Origin: Deltaproteobacteria bacterium
GTDB lineage: Bacteria; Myxococcota; Kuafuiibacteriia; Kuafuiibacteriales; Kuafuiibacteriaceae
Length of the DNA: 64,000 nucleotides
Direction of reading: 5' to 3'
NCBI GenBank assembly: GCA_016713425.1
Contig: JADJPE010000005.1
Location: forward strand, 620,001-684,000
In this document: in pieces, positions 28,422 through 37,059 of the stretch
Layout of the letters: the number at the start of each line of letters is the position of its first letter
How positions within the stretch are numbered: position 1 is the stretch's first letter
Notes under the pieces: model-generated
Told to the model about the DNA's origin: nothing
Databases searched by the model: none
What the model saw: the letters and a program-made list of their open reading frames with translations, nothing else
Position numbers and translations under genes: made by a program

Positions 28422-28640
28422 ATGAAGAACTCCGCACGAAAACGCCGACCGAGATCCGAGTGGGAAGAGGTCGTTCGAGCCTCGAAATCAAGCGGCCAGA
28501 GCGGAACGCAGGTGAGCAGATCCTCGCTCGCGAATTCTGTCCAGCGAGCCTCTACAAGTGGGGACACCGACCTTGCGCCGTGGAGAACGAGGGGTCGCCG
28601 GAAACGGATGTTCGCTTCGTTCCGATGAACTGCCGGTCGT
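28422..28640 (+). pseudogene. IS66 tnpA scar, frameshifted
   Basis: One frame reads RSEWEEVVRASKSSGQ, matching the start of IS66 TnpA (EWRSIVDRWQRSGQS in the intact copy at 3.2 kb). A second frame continues with ILAREFCPASLYKWGH and PETDVRFVPM, matching the recognition helix and the following segment. A frameshift lies around 28500. No tnpB, tnpC or inverted repeats follow. It lies just before the pseudopilin operon and is an old remnant, more diverged than the copy in the Rhs gene. Confidence 0.6.
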
Positions 28641-28670
28641 TTGACTCACGGTCCGTCCCTCTTCATCATG

Positions 28671-29123
28671 CGCTCCGGTCGCATGCGAAGCAGAACGCGG
28701 AGCGGATTCACGCTGCTTGAGCTCCTCTTGGTCCTTTCAATCATGGGGATCGTTGTCTCGATGACGGTCCCCAACTACCTCGTGTACCGGCAACGAGCGC
28801 TCGCGACCGAAGCAACAATTGCCCTCGAGACCATGGCTCACCTCGAGCTCGTCTCGATCCTCGAAACCGGGGCGTCCATCGCGTGCGAGCCAGCCCCGAC
28901 CGCGATTCCCGCCGACCGCACACCCTTCGCCGCCACCGAAACGTGGCAAAGGCTCGGCTTCGCGCCTCAAGGCATGGTCCGGTACCAATATGAGATCGAA
29001 AAGACGGGTCAAGCTGGGTTCGTCGCTCGCGCGCGAGCCGATCTCGACCACGACGGTCTCGTCGGGGAATACTGGCTGGACGGCCGCGACCTCGAGCTCA
29101 GGTCTAGCAATCCAGGAGAATGA
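28671..29123 (+). CDS. Type IV pilin-like / pseudopilin protein
   Basis: About 150 residues. The prepilin signal is SGFTLLELLLVLSIMGIVVS (residues ~12-32), with Gly before the cleavage site, Phe+1 and Glu+5, then the hydrophobic helix. A prepilin peptidase would cut after the Gly, and the product assembles into a (pseudo)pilus. The C-terminal domain has a short loop with one Cys (SIACEPAP) and an Asp-rich DLDHDGLVGEYW segment that could bind calcium, as in major pseudopilins (GspG-like). An alternative start is ATG 28683. It is the first gene of a six-gene operon and its stop overlaps the next start (ATGA). Confidence 0.85.
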   Translation, partial: RSGRMRSRTRSGFTLLELLLVLSIMGIVVSMTVPNYLVYRQRALATEATIALETMAHLELVSILETGASIACEPAPTAIPADRTPFAATETWQRLGFAPQGMVRYQYEIEKTGQAGFVARARADLDHDGLVGEYWLDGRDLELRSSNPGE

Positions 29124-30316
29124 CCTTGGCCCGTCGATCCATCGTCGCGACCCAGGCCACGGTGCGAATGCTCGCCCAAGGCGTCGCCATCAGCGACGCG
29201 CTCCGCGTCGGCGCTGCGGCCGCCGAACCATCTGACACCACGACCGCCGATACGTTCATCCGATGCGCCGGCGAGGCCAAGGCGTTCGAAGAACTCGACG
29301 CCCACGACCCGAACGCAGGCAGTGTCGCCTGGTTCGGCTCGATCATTCCGAAGCTGAACCTTCAGCCCGCAGCGGTCGGCGTCCTCCTCGAGCCCGCGAC
29401 GCAAGATCGCGACCGCTTGACCGAAACGTCGAAAATACTCGTTCGGGCATGCGGACCCGAGCTCTCCGGCCGACCGCTCTCCCCGCTTTCACCGCTTTCA
29501 CCGCTTTCACCGCTTTCACCGCTCTCACGGTCACCTCGCCTTGCGACGATGGTCACCTTCCCGCGCGCCATCTTGACGGGCGCGCTCACGAGCGCGGTCG
29601 TTCTGAATGTCGTTCAGGCCATGGTCTGGCCTCCGCTCGCCCAAGCGCTCGAGGCCATTCCCCCAAACGCGATTCAAGCGAGCGTCTTCGAGAACGTCCC
29701 ATGGGGTGTTCATTGGTTGTTGATCGTCGGGTCCGTTGCCCTGGCGCTGGGCGCGGACTTTCAGCACGCTCGCCGTAACGTTGGGCTGAAACTGACGCTC
29801 GCCTTTGTGGCGGCGATGCTGGCCACCGACACGATCGTGACGGCGGCGGCCGCGCTTCCATTCCTGGTTTCATATTTCGTACTCAGTCCGAGATCCATCC
29901 CACTGAGCGCCGACCGGGTGTTGCTTTGGCTCGCGGCCGCCACGGAGGCCGGAGCCCCGCTTTCACCTTTGGCCAAGAGCCTGAAGACACCGGGCCAGTT
30001 CGGCTACATGCCTCGAGCCGCACGACGACTCCTCGATGCCGTCGAACGCGGCGAGTCAGCCTCGTCGTCCGTTCAGGCGTGGGCGGCGGCGGAGCGAAAG
30101 GCTCCGGCACTCTTGCGAGAAGTCGCAGCACTTAGACTCGACGAACGTCCCAGTCAGACGCTCAAGCGCGTCGCCACCACGGCAAGCCGACTGGCCCCGG
30201 ATGCTGAATGGGACGCGCCCGTCCGGCTTGCCGCGTTCCTGCTGCTCGGAGCCAACGCCGCCCTGCTCTCGATTCGTCTCTTCGAGGCCGTGTCGCGACT
30301 TGGAGCGACGGCATGA
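29120..30316 (+). CDS. Divergent GspF-like inner membrane protein with LSP repeat
   Basis: A 398-residue polytopic protein between pseudopilin genes. An N-terminal ~120-residue soluble part is followed by a repeat of Leu-Ser-Pro (six units of 9 bp). Then come membrane segments (TGALTSAVVLNVVQAMVW, WLLIVGSVALALGADF, LKLTLAFVAAMLATDTIVTA) and a helical domain LLWLAAATEAGAPLSPLAKS ... LLDAVERGESASSSVQAWA, which resembles the GspF/PilC cytoplasmic helical domain (gain of pattern: hydrophobic-G-x-P-L, then G-E-S). The match is weak. The position in a pilin operon supports a role as assembly platform. Both ends overlap neighbours by ATGA. Confidence 0.55.
   Translation: MTLARRSIVATQATVRMLAQGVAISDALRVGAAAAEPSDTTTADTFIRCAGEAKAFEELDAHDPNAGSVAWFGSIIPKLNLQPAAVGVLLEPATQDRDRLTETSKILVRACGPELSGRPLSPLSPLSPLSPLSPLSRSPRLATMVTFPRAILTGALTSAVVLNVVQAMVWPPLAQALEAIPPNAIQASVFENVPWGVHWLLIVGSVALALGADFQHARRNVGLKLTLAFVAAMLATDTIVTAAAALPFLVSYFVLSPRSIPLSADRVLLWLAAATEAGAPLSPLAKSLKTPGQFGYMPRAARRLLDAVERGESASSSVQAWAAAERKAPALLREVAALRLDERPSQTLKRVATTASRLAPDAEWDAPVRLAAFLLLGANAALLSIRLFEAVSRLGATA
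29474..29527 (+). repeat. 9-bp in-frame repeat (LSP), six copies
   Basis: Six units of CCGCTTTCA (first and last vary by one or two bases) in the membrane-protein gene, giving (LSP)n between the soluble part and the first membrane segment. Confidence 0.95.
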
Positions 30317-31095
30317 ATGCGCGACGAATCTCGGCGCTGATCGCCGCGCTGGATGGCGCTTCAGCCGGCACGCCAGGCGCCATCCACGCGTCACTCCCGC
30401 TGCGAAGGACGAACACGCCGGGTGAGCCAGCCCTCTCGCCCGGGCCCCGATCGCTGGGTGCTGCACTGAAGGCCTCAGGTCGGGCCGGGGAAGTTCTGGA
30501 CCAGGTACTCGCGACATGCCTCGACGCGCCCGACCCTCAGCATGCCACGATGCGAACGCGATACATCGCTACGATCGCCGCCGCGTTGATGGCGTGCTGC
30601 GCCGTCGTCCCGGCGGTGCGATCAATCTCGACGTCGTTCGGCGTCGACTTCGGACCGCTATACCTGATCCCCTTGCTCGCGGTTCCAATCGCGCTGTCGC
30701 TGTTCGGCTGGCAGAGACGACTTCATGCTCATCAGGGCGCCGCGACCCACCACCGGCGCCGAACCGAGCTCATGCGATCGCTTCGAAAGATCCCGTTGTC
30801 GCCCGAGCTCACGCTCCGAGTGACTGAATTCATCTTCGAACAGCCTGACGACTCACTCTCCTTCGCAGCGCCGTCGGAGCTCGCTCCAGAGGCGCTCGAT
30901 CAGCGGGCCGAAGGCCTCGACCGCGAGCTCGCGCTCGAACCCATCACTCGCCCGCCCGCTCAGGGGCGCATGATCTTTGAACCCCAGGCCTTCGCTTTCG
31001 GAACCTCGGCTGTCGTCGCCGCCTGGGTCATCCTGAGCGGCTGGGGCCTCTACTTCTGGCTGCTCGGCGAGGCGGCTTGGCGAGGTCTTCCATGA
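30313..31095 (+). CDS. Second membrane protein of the pseudopilin operon
   Basis: 260 residues from ATG 30313, which overlaps the previous stop (ATGA). It begins with a helical cytoplasmic-type stretch (ISALIAALDGASAG, LGAALKASGRAGEVLDQVLA). Two close membrane segments follow (TIAAALMACCAVVPAV and YLIPLLAVPIALSLFGW), then a charged soluble part, and finally a third segment (TSAVVAAWVILSGWGLYFWL). The order helix bundle, membrane pair, helix bundle, membrane segment recalls one half of GspF-type proteins, but similarity is low. It may act with the preceding protein as a split platform. No known family was confirmed. Confidence 0.5.
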   Translation: MNARRISALIAALDGASAGTPGAIHASLPLRRTNTPGEPALSPGPRSLGAALKASGRAGEVLDQVLATCLDAPDPQHATMRTRYIATIAAALMACCAVVPAVRSISTSFGVDFGPLYLIPLLAVPIALSLFGWQRRLHAHQGAATHHRRRTELMRSLRKIPLSPELTLRVTEFIFEQPDDSLSFAAPSELAPEALDQRAEGLDRELALEPITRPPAQGRMIFEPQAFAFGTSAVVAAWVILSGWGLYFWLLGEAAWRGLP

Positions 31096-31478
31096 CACCG
31101 TCCTCTTCGGTGCCCCCGCGCGGCTATACATTGGTCGACCTCATGGTCGCTGTAGCCGTGTTGGCAATCATCGCAAGCATGAACCCGTTCTTCGGCTACC
31201 AGCGGGCGACGACGGAAGCGCTCAAGATCGAAGGACTGATGAGGGTGCTCGACGTCGAGATGGAGCGGGCACGCAGTTGCACCGAGATGGACTGCATAGC
31301 CAAACTCGCCACCACCACCACCGGCGTGTCGAGTGAGGCCGACTCTTGGGTTCGGGCTCGCGTGCAACGTTCGTACCGCCCCGGCCCGGACGGAACGGTC
31401 GAATTCACCGTGAGCGCGTCCGCGCTGGGCTCAACGCACATTCAGGAGCTCCGGGCGTTGCTGAGGGTCGAGCGATGA
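31092..31478 (+). CDS. Pseudopilin-like protein with Asp at +5
   Basis: 128 residues from ATG 31092 (ATGA overlap with the previous gene). The prepilin motif is RGYTLVDLMVAVAVLAIIAS, with Gly-1, Tyr+1 and a hydrophobic helix. Position +5, normally Glu, is Asp here. That residue pairs with the N-terminus of the neighbouring subunit, so the change is conservative but notable. The remaining domain has two cysteines close together (SCTEMDC), perhaps a disulfide loop. It is probably a minor pseudopilin (GspH-like). Confidence 0.75.
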   Translation: MTPSSSVPPRGYTLVDLMVAVAVLAIIASMNPFFGYQRATTEALKIEGLMRVLDVEMERARSCTEMDCIAKLATTTTGVSSEADSWVRARVQRSYRPGPDGTVEFTVSASALGSTHIQELRALLRVER

Positions 31479-31978
31479 GAAGTCAGCGAGGTTTCACGCT
31501 GGTCGAAATGATGGTGGTCTGCTCGATCTTGCCTATCTTCGCAGCAGCCGCTGGCGCGCTATACCTGGAAGGCCGCGTCGCGGGGGCCCGGATCGAAGCA
31601 CAGATTGGCCTGCAGCGGGAGGCGTCCTTGGTGTGCGAGTTCCTGGCCCGCGATCTCCGGGGCGCGGCCTCGGTCACGTCGAACGCCGACGGCGTTCGCA
31701 TCCGCGCAAAGAGCGGCCGCATGACGATATACGATTCCAAGGGAACGACTTTGTCACGCCGACCGAGCGATTCGAGCGATTCGAGCGATTCGAGCGATTC
31801 GAACGATTCGAACGATTCGAACGATTCGAGCGATGGGCTCATGCTGTCCCGCCGAATTCGCGACTTGACCGTCACGGCGGAGGACAACGCGTTTCGAGCC
31901 CACCTGCGACTGGAACGACCTCTCCTTCCCGGCCGTTCCGTGCGGTTCGAGCGCACGATCAAGGTGGCTCGGCGATGA
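31475..31978 (+). CDS. Pseudopilin-like protein (PilW/GspJ type) with Ser-Asp repeat loop
   Basis: 167 residues from ATG 31475 (ATGA overlap). The prepilin motif RGFTLVEMMVVCSILPIFAA is followed by LEGRVAGARIEAQIGLQREA and CEFLARDLRGAASV, the usual early helix of GspJ/PilW proteins. Near residue 98 a tract of Ser-Asp-Ser (eight 9-bp units) is inserted before the final beta domain (RIRDLTVTAEDNAFRAHLRL). Neighbours and motif point to a minor pseudopilin at the pilus tip. Confidence 0.75.
   Translation: MRSQRGFTLVEMMVVCSILPIFAAAAGALYLEGRVAGARIEAQIGLQREASLVCEFLARDLRGAASVTSNADGVRIRAKSGRMTIYDSKGTTLSRRPSDSSDSSDSSDSNDSNDSNDSSDGLMLSRRIRDLTVTAEDNAFRAHLRLERPLLPGRSVRFERTIKVARR
31764..31835 (+). repeat. 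9-bp in-frame repeat (SDS/NDS), eight copies
   Basis: Eight units of CGAGCGATT or CGAACGATT in the PilW/GspJ-like gene, giving a (SDS)n loop. The three AAC-type units are contiguous, as expected from slippage copying a variant unit. Confidence 0.95.
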
Positions 31979-32430
31979 AGGCGTTTCAGCTTGATGCCAC
32001 CTCCGAGCGACGCGGCTCGGCGTCTCTCGTCGCGCTCATGGTGTGCGGCGCGATCACAGCGCTGGTGCTGGTGGGCCTCAACGCTCGAAGCTCCGAGATC
32101 TCTCAACGCTGGCGCGGTCTGTGTCGCCTGCGATCGCGATGGGCGGCCGAGAGTGCCATCGCACGGGCCGAAGGACGACTTCCCGCGCTCGCCCGCTCAC
32201 TCGTTCGAATGGAAGGCGTGATCGACGGGTCGGCCCCGCTCTCAACGAGCTACTCGGCGTCGGTGACCCGAACCAAGAACGGCTTCGCGATTGAGGCGCA
32301 AGGCATCTGTACCCACGATGCTCGGTCGGTCACCTCGAATATCCGCGTCCACCTTCGCCGGACCTCATCGGGGCGCTGGGAGAAGATCGAGTGGGTGGAG
32401 GCGCCGGAAAGCAAAGCCAAGGATCTCTGA
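31975..32430 (+). CDS. PilX/GspK-like protein, end of pseudopilin operon
   Basis: 151 residues from ATG 31975 (ATGA overlap). It has RRGSASLVALMVCGAITALV, then RSRWAAESAIARAEGRLPAL. This matches the PilX/GspK N-terminal pattern, in which RG(S/A)A(S/L) precedes the membrane helix, no Glu+5 is needed, and an AESA helix follows. The rest is a small domain (SYSASVTRTKNGFAIEAQG). It is much shorter than GspK and closer to PilX in size. It is the last gene of the operon. Confidence 0.65.
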   Translation: MKAFQLDATSERRGSASLVALMVCGAITALVLVGLNARSSEISQRWRGLCRLRSRWAAESAIARAEGRLPALARSLVRMEGVIDGSAPLSTSYSASVTRTKNGFAIEAQGICTHDARSVTSNIRVHLRRTSSGRWEKIEWVEAPESKAKDL

Positions 32431-32528
32431 CGCGCCGAGCTCTCGAGACGCCCGCGAAGACGCGACGACGCGAAGACGCGGAAGGCGGAGCACGGAGAAG
32501 AGAGCCTGCCGCCCGACGACGTCTCCGT

Positions 32529-34398
32529 CTACGGCTGCTGCCAGCATTCGCCATCGAGGCAGAACTCACCGGCGCAGCACTGGTCGGAGTCCGTGCAGTC
32601 ACCGCACACGCCCGTCGTCGCGCCCGGGCTAAGGATGCACGCCTGCCGGCCGGGGCAAGATCCGCACGCGGAGCATTCGATGCCCGAGCCCGCATCGTCG
32701 CGCGTTCCGGGATCGGGTTCGCCACCACCGTCGGACCCGCCATCCGAAACGCCGCCGTCCGAAGATGTCCCACCTCCGGCCCCATCCGCCTCGCCGGAGC
32801 CGCCATCTGGCCCGCCATCTGGGCCGTCGTCGGGCGGCAGCGGGCATCCGTAGACGATCGTCAGCTCGGAGACACTGCCCGAGCGGAGCGCATCGCAGGC
32901 GGGACCGTAGAAGGTGAGACGATTGTAGCTGGCTTCATGATCCCACCCGTCGGTGTGCGTCAGATTGCGCGGAACAGGCGTCCCCCCAAAGTAGATATAC
33001 AACAGGTCGGGGTCAGGCGGGACTTCCGACAGGGGTATAGTCGCACGACAAGACGTTGCCGGCGATCGACGCGAATGCAGCACTCAGCGCATCTGCGTCG
33101 TCCGCTTGGTAGTATGCGACGCCACCCGGTTGCGCGGTTCCCCCCGCGCCGGCCATCGCTGAGAGCTCGGCCGGGTCAACGCTCGTTCCGAAGCCCACCA
33201 CAAAGGTCTTCACCTCCGGGTCCTGAGCACGAAGAGCTTCCACCGCCGGAACAGGCTCGCCGCACGAAGCCTGGCCGTCGGTGAGTACGACGACGTAGTT
33301 TGGACGATTCGGATCTCTAAGTCCCGCGCTGCCGACGAGTCCGTAGAGCGCTTCGGCGAGTGGCGTCCCAAGGTTGCAGACATAAGCGTCGCGCAGAAAC
33401 TGCTTGATGTTCCACCCGTTATGGTCGGCGATGGGCACGCTCACGAGTCCAGGTGAACAATTCGCGCCGCGCGAGCACTGCAGGTCGGCCCCGGGGAACA
33501 AGCTCAGGCCGAAACGAATGTCTTCCCCGTGGTCTGTGAGCAGCTTGAACGCCGCATTCCTCGCAATGTCCCACTTCGAATCATTCCCGATTCGAAGTGT
33601 CATGCTCGCCGAGCGATCGACGAGGATCATCACGTTTGGCGCGACGCGTTCGGCCTGAAAGAACGCGCCACCACAGCCGGTGACGCACGCGTGACCCACG
33701 CACGACTCGCCCTCGATGCAGTTCTGGTCGTTCTCGCACGAACCACCCGAGACATTCGGTCTGCACTGGCCCAGGAGATCACAGATTCCACCCACACCGC
33801 ACCCCGCGTTGTCCGAGCACGTCACGCCCGCGGCGCACACGCTGGACGCTGGGTCGCAGATCATGGACGACTGACAGTGTTCGGCGCGCGCACAATTCGT
33901 CCCGGGTGATCCCGCGAGAACGCAGTGATCCACCAAGCATTGCTCGCCGCGCACGCAGTGCTCATCGACATCGCACGGCCCGCCCGTTCGGTTCGCCTCA
34001 CAGACACCGGCGTCCGAACACAATGCACCCTGCCCACACGTGGTCCCAAGGCCGCCATCCGGAGCGGAGCAAAGGACGCTCCCGGCGGGGAGACACCGGC
34101 CGGGACCAGGCAAGCACTCGAGCCCCGAACGACAGTCGTCCGTCCGATCGCAGGCCGCGCCGATCTCGCCCAAATCAGCGCCCCCGGCGTCGTCCGCCGC
34201 ATCGTCCACCCCGTCCAGCCCCGCGTCGGTCCCACTCGACGCGTTCTGGACGTCCCGGGAACCGTTGGCTCCATTGGAACCCGCGTCCTCGACATCGTTG
34301 ACCAACGGCGAAGGCATCGGCCCTGCAACATCCCCCGAGCAGGCCGCGAAGGCGGTCGCCCAAGCCACACTGATCGTCGTTCGAAGGTGGAGGCGCAT
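32529..34398 (-). pseudogene. VWA-domain lipoprotein with Cys-rich repeats, one frameshift near the 3' end
   Basis: From ATG 34398 a signal peptide and lipobox (WATAFAAC) lead into an Asp/Ala linker and ~180 residues of Cys repeats (CDRTDDCRSGLECLPGPGRC, CDVDEHCVRGEQCLVDHC). A von Willebrand A domain follows, with an intact metal site (MILVDRSASM, then GTPLAEALY and VVVLTDGQASCG). The first frame stops at 33013 after SCDYTPVGSPA. The expected continuation (LSEVPPDPDLLYIYFGG, GWDHEASYNRLTFYGPACDA, a Gly/Asp linker and a Cys-rich end) is in another frame, 33083-32529. The shift falls at a run of four G (33033-33036 on the plus strand), so one base too many explains it. This is either a real mutation, a slippage switch or a sequencing error. 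Confidence 0.8.
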
Positions 34399-34554
34399 AG
34401 GGACATCATTCGCGATCCCCGCCTCGGCCAACATACGATCGTCGGCGGTACGAGAATGCGACGAAAGCCGAAACTACAGGCGAATCTCGCGTTTCGATCC
34501 GGGAACGACGGCGATGACCCGGTTCTCGATCACAGACATAATGAGTGCCGGCGC

Positions 34555-35709
34555 CTACGACGCGGCCCTGAGGAGCCCGGCTTCGAGGTCGGCCCGCAGA
34601 TCATCGATGTGCTCGATACCGACCGAGATCCTGATCAGGCCATCACCAATTCCGCGCGCAAGCCGCATCTCCTTCGGAATCGAAGCGTGCGTCATGATCG
34701 CGGGATGCTCGATGAGGGACTCGACGCCACCGAGCGACTCCGCGAGCGTGAAGACCTCGAGCCCACGCAAGAGACGGCGCGCAGCCTCGAGCCCGCCTCG
34801 AACCACGAAGCTGATCATGGCCCCGGGGGCACGCATCTGGCGCATCGCAATCGCGTGTTGCGGATGCCCCTCGAGTCCGGGATAGATCACGGACTCGACC
34901 GCCGCATTTGACGCAAGAAAACCGGCGATGGCGCGCGCATTCTCTACGTGACGATCCATGCGAACGGCCAAGGTCTTGATGCCACGCAATGTAAGAAAAC
35001 AATCCATCGGTCCCGGTACCGCGCCGGCCGCGTTCTGCACGAACGACACGCGCTGAAACCACTCGTCATCGCTCGTCAACACCGCACCGCCGACAACGTC
35101 GGAGTGGCCGCCAAGATACTTGGTCACCGAATGCACGACCAGCGTCGCGCCCATCGAAATCGGCTGCTGAAGATACGGCGTCGCAAACGTATTATCGACA
35201 ACCACCGGAATGTTTCGCGCCTTCGCCATCTTCGTCACCGCTTCGATGTCAACGATCGACAGCAGAGGGTTTGTGGGCGTCTCGAGCCAAATGAGCTTCG
35301 TCCGCTCGTTCACGGCACGCGCATAAGCATCCGGGTCGGCCGCGGGCACAAACGTGAAGTCGAGCCCATGGCGACGGTGCACCTTGTCGAACAACCGGAA
35401 CGTCCCGCCGTACACATCGTCGGCGCTGACGACATGATCACCCTGCGACAGGCAATGCATGATCGCATCCGTCGCCGCGCACCCGGAGCCGAACGCCATT
35501 CCGTGTCGAGCCCCTTCGAGCGCCGCGAGGTTCGCTTCGAGCGCATCTCGAGTCGGATTCCTCGTCCGCGAATACTCGAAGCCCCGATGCTCCCCCGGCC
35601 CCGACTGGCCGTAAGTCGACGTCTGAAAAATGGGGATGTTCACGGCCCCAGTCACGGGCTCTTGCGGACATCCGGCATGGATCGCGAGGGTCTCAAACTT
35701 CTGGCTCAC
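34555..35709 (-). CDS. metB: Cystathionine gamma-synthase/gamma-lyase family PLP enzyme
   Basis: A 384-residue enzyme of the Cys/Met metabolism PLP family. Landmarks are FETLAIHAG at the start, EYSRTRNPTRDALEANLAAL, the PLP-phosphate region FGSGCAATDAIMHCLSQGDH, VVVDNTFATPYLQQP, the PLP lysine in HSVTKYLGGHSDVVGG, and ESLGGVESLIEHPAIMTH followed by IRISVGIEHIDDL. All catalytic residues are present. Sequence alone does not separate cystathionine gamma-synthase (methionine synthesis) from gamma-lyase (reverse transsulfuration). It stands alone between a lipoprotein gene and a divergent propeller gene. Confidence 0.92.
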   Translation of the reverse strand: MSQKFETLAIHAGCPQEPVTGAVNIPIFQTSTYGQSGPGEHRGFEYSRTRNPTRDALEANLAALEGARHGMAFGSGCAATDAIMHCLSQGDHVVSADDVYGGTFRLFDKVHRRHGLDFTFVPAADPDAYARAVNERTKLIWLETPTNPLLSIVDIEAVTKMAKARNIPVVVDNTFATPYLQQPISMGATLVVHSVTKYLGGHSDVVGGAVLTSDDEWFQRVSFVQNAAGAVPGPMDCFLTLRGIKTLAVRMDRHVENARAIAGFLASNAAVESVIYPGLEGHPQHAIAMRQMRAPGAMISFVVRGGLEAARRLLRGLEVFTLAESLGGVESLIEHPAIMTHASIPKEMRLARGIGDGLIRISVGIEHIDDLRADLEAGLLRAAS

Positions 35710-35762
35710 GGCCTCAACGAACCTCGCCCGACCGGCCTGGTCAACAAAACAACGCCTGCGCT

Positions 35763-37001
35763 ATGCTCGGCATCGTCAGGTGGCTGCCCGTCTTCATCAT
35801 GTCTCATCATGTCCATGCTTGCCGGCTCGACTTCGCCTCTGCGTTCGCCCTCCGCATCGTCGTCACCGTGGCCTTGGCCTCCGGCGTCGCCACCGCCGTC
35901 GCCGAAGCCAAACCCCAGAAGACGTTCAACCCTCCTCCTCGAGCGCGCCTGGTCTTCGAGCATCCGGAATGCACAGCCCCCGTGTGGCGGCCGTCGTTGA
36001 TCGGCGATCACGGCGGAGGCCAACTCGCCTGCATCGTCACCGAGGGGCGAGATCGCGGACTCGTCGTGCTCGGCAAAGACGGGACAACACTCGGGGTCGT
36101 GCCCGGCGTGGTTCGGCGTTTCTGGTGGAGCCCTGATGGGCACATGCTTCTCACCGAGCAAATCGTCAGCGGGCGGATCCCGACGCTGTTCCTGACGAAC
36201 ACGCAAACCTTCCAGACGGCTCGGCTCCTACACCCACCGCGGCGCGTGGACGGTGTCCTTGGATTCGGCGCGGCGCCGAACACCTTGTGGTTCGAAGTGC
36301 TCGGTGGATCGCTCACCGACCGGGACACCTACCTGTCCGCGAGCCCCATCGAGGGCGGCCATCCCGACGAACCGCTCCATCTGCGTGGTACCGCCTTCAC
36401 GCCGAACGTCAGAGGCGACATCGCATTTCTCAAGACGGCACAGAAAGAGGGTCAACTGTTCGTCTCGATCGAGCTCAAACGTGCGGGCTCCGAGGCGATC
36501 GCGATCGGCCCGGTCGGCTTCATGCCGAAGACGTTTGGTGATGTTTTCGCTTGGTCGGCCGATGGCAAACAGCTCGCCGTCCGTGGAACCGTGGAAGGGC
36601 ACGACACTTGGCTCCACGTCATGAATGTCGACGCCCCGAAGCGAGGATGGGTACGTGTCGCGTTGGTCGCCAGCATGTCCGCGGGGGTCGCGTGGGCGCC
36701 TGACGGTCGCGGCCTTGCGTATCAAGGATACCGCCACGAACGGCGTCCAAAGCGCGCCCTCTCCCCCGACGATCTCGAGCTCCGGTACGTCGACCTCGAA
36801 ACGAAGCAGACCCGTACGCTGATCCGCGCCCGCCACGACTGCGCGTTCTGGACACCCACGTGGTCAGCGCACGGACTCGCGGTCGTGTTCGACTGTTCGA
36901 AGGATAAGCCGACCCACAAGAAACCAGCCCGAACGCTTCGGGTGTACCAAATCGGCGACGACGGGCGTCGAAGGTCGCAGCGCCCGCGCGAGATCCGCTG
37001 A
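35763..37001 (+). CDS. Exported beta-propeller (TolB/WD40-like) protein
   Basis: About 412 residues, with a likely signal sequence (LRIVVTVALASGVATAVAEA, cut near 50). The body has repeated blades with the WSPDG/WSADG signature: RRFWWSPDGHMLLTEQ, DVFAWSADGKQLAVRG, GVAWAPDGRGLAYQGY and FWTPTWSAHGLAVVFDC. This is the pattern of TolB-type propellers. The function is unknown; it probably sits in the periplasm. The start is uncertain, since an internal ATG at 35799 would give a shorter leader. The gene ends in a 21-bp tandem repeat. Confidence 0.7.
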   Translation: MLGIVRWLPVFIMSHHVHACRLDFASAFALRIVVTVALASGVATAVAEAKPQKTFNPPPRARLVFEHPECTAPVWRPSLIGDHGGGQLACIVTEGRDRGLVVLGKDGTTLGVVPGVVRRFWWSPDGHMLLTEQIVSGRIPTLFLTNTQTFQTARLLHPPRRVDGVLGFGAAPNTLWFEVLGGSLTDRDTYLSASPIEGGHPDEPLHLRGTAFTPNVRGDIAFLKTAQKEGQLFVSIELKRAGSEAIAIGPVGFMPKTFGDVFAWSADGKQLAVRGTVEGHDTWLHVMNVDAPKRGWVRVALVASMSAGVAWAPDGRGLAYQGYRHERRPKRALSPDDLELRYVDLETKQTRTLIRARHDCAFWTPTWSAHGLAVVFDCSKDKPTHKKPARTLRVYQIGDDGRRRSQRPREIR

Positions 37002-37045
37002 AGGCCGCGCGAGATCCGCTGAAGCCCCGCGAGATCTGCTGAAGG
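36984..37045 (+). repeat. About 21-bp tandem repeat, three copies, over a stop codon
   Basis: The unit CGCGAGATCCGCTGAAG with short spacers occurs three times. The first copy contains the stop of the propeller gene (36999-37001), and the extra copies lie in the short gap before the end of mutS2. It looks like a duplication of the gene's last bases. Confidence 0.85.
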
Positions 37046-37059
37046 CGGTGCGCATCGAC

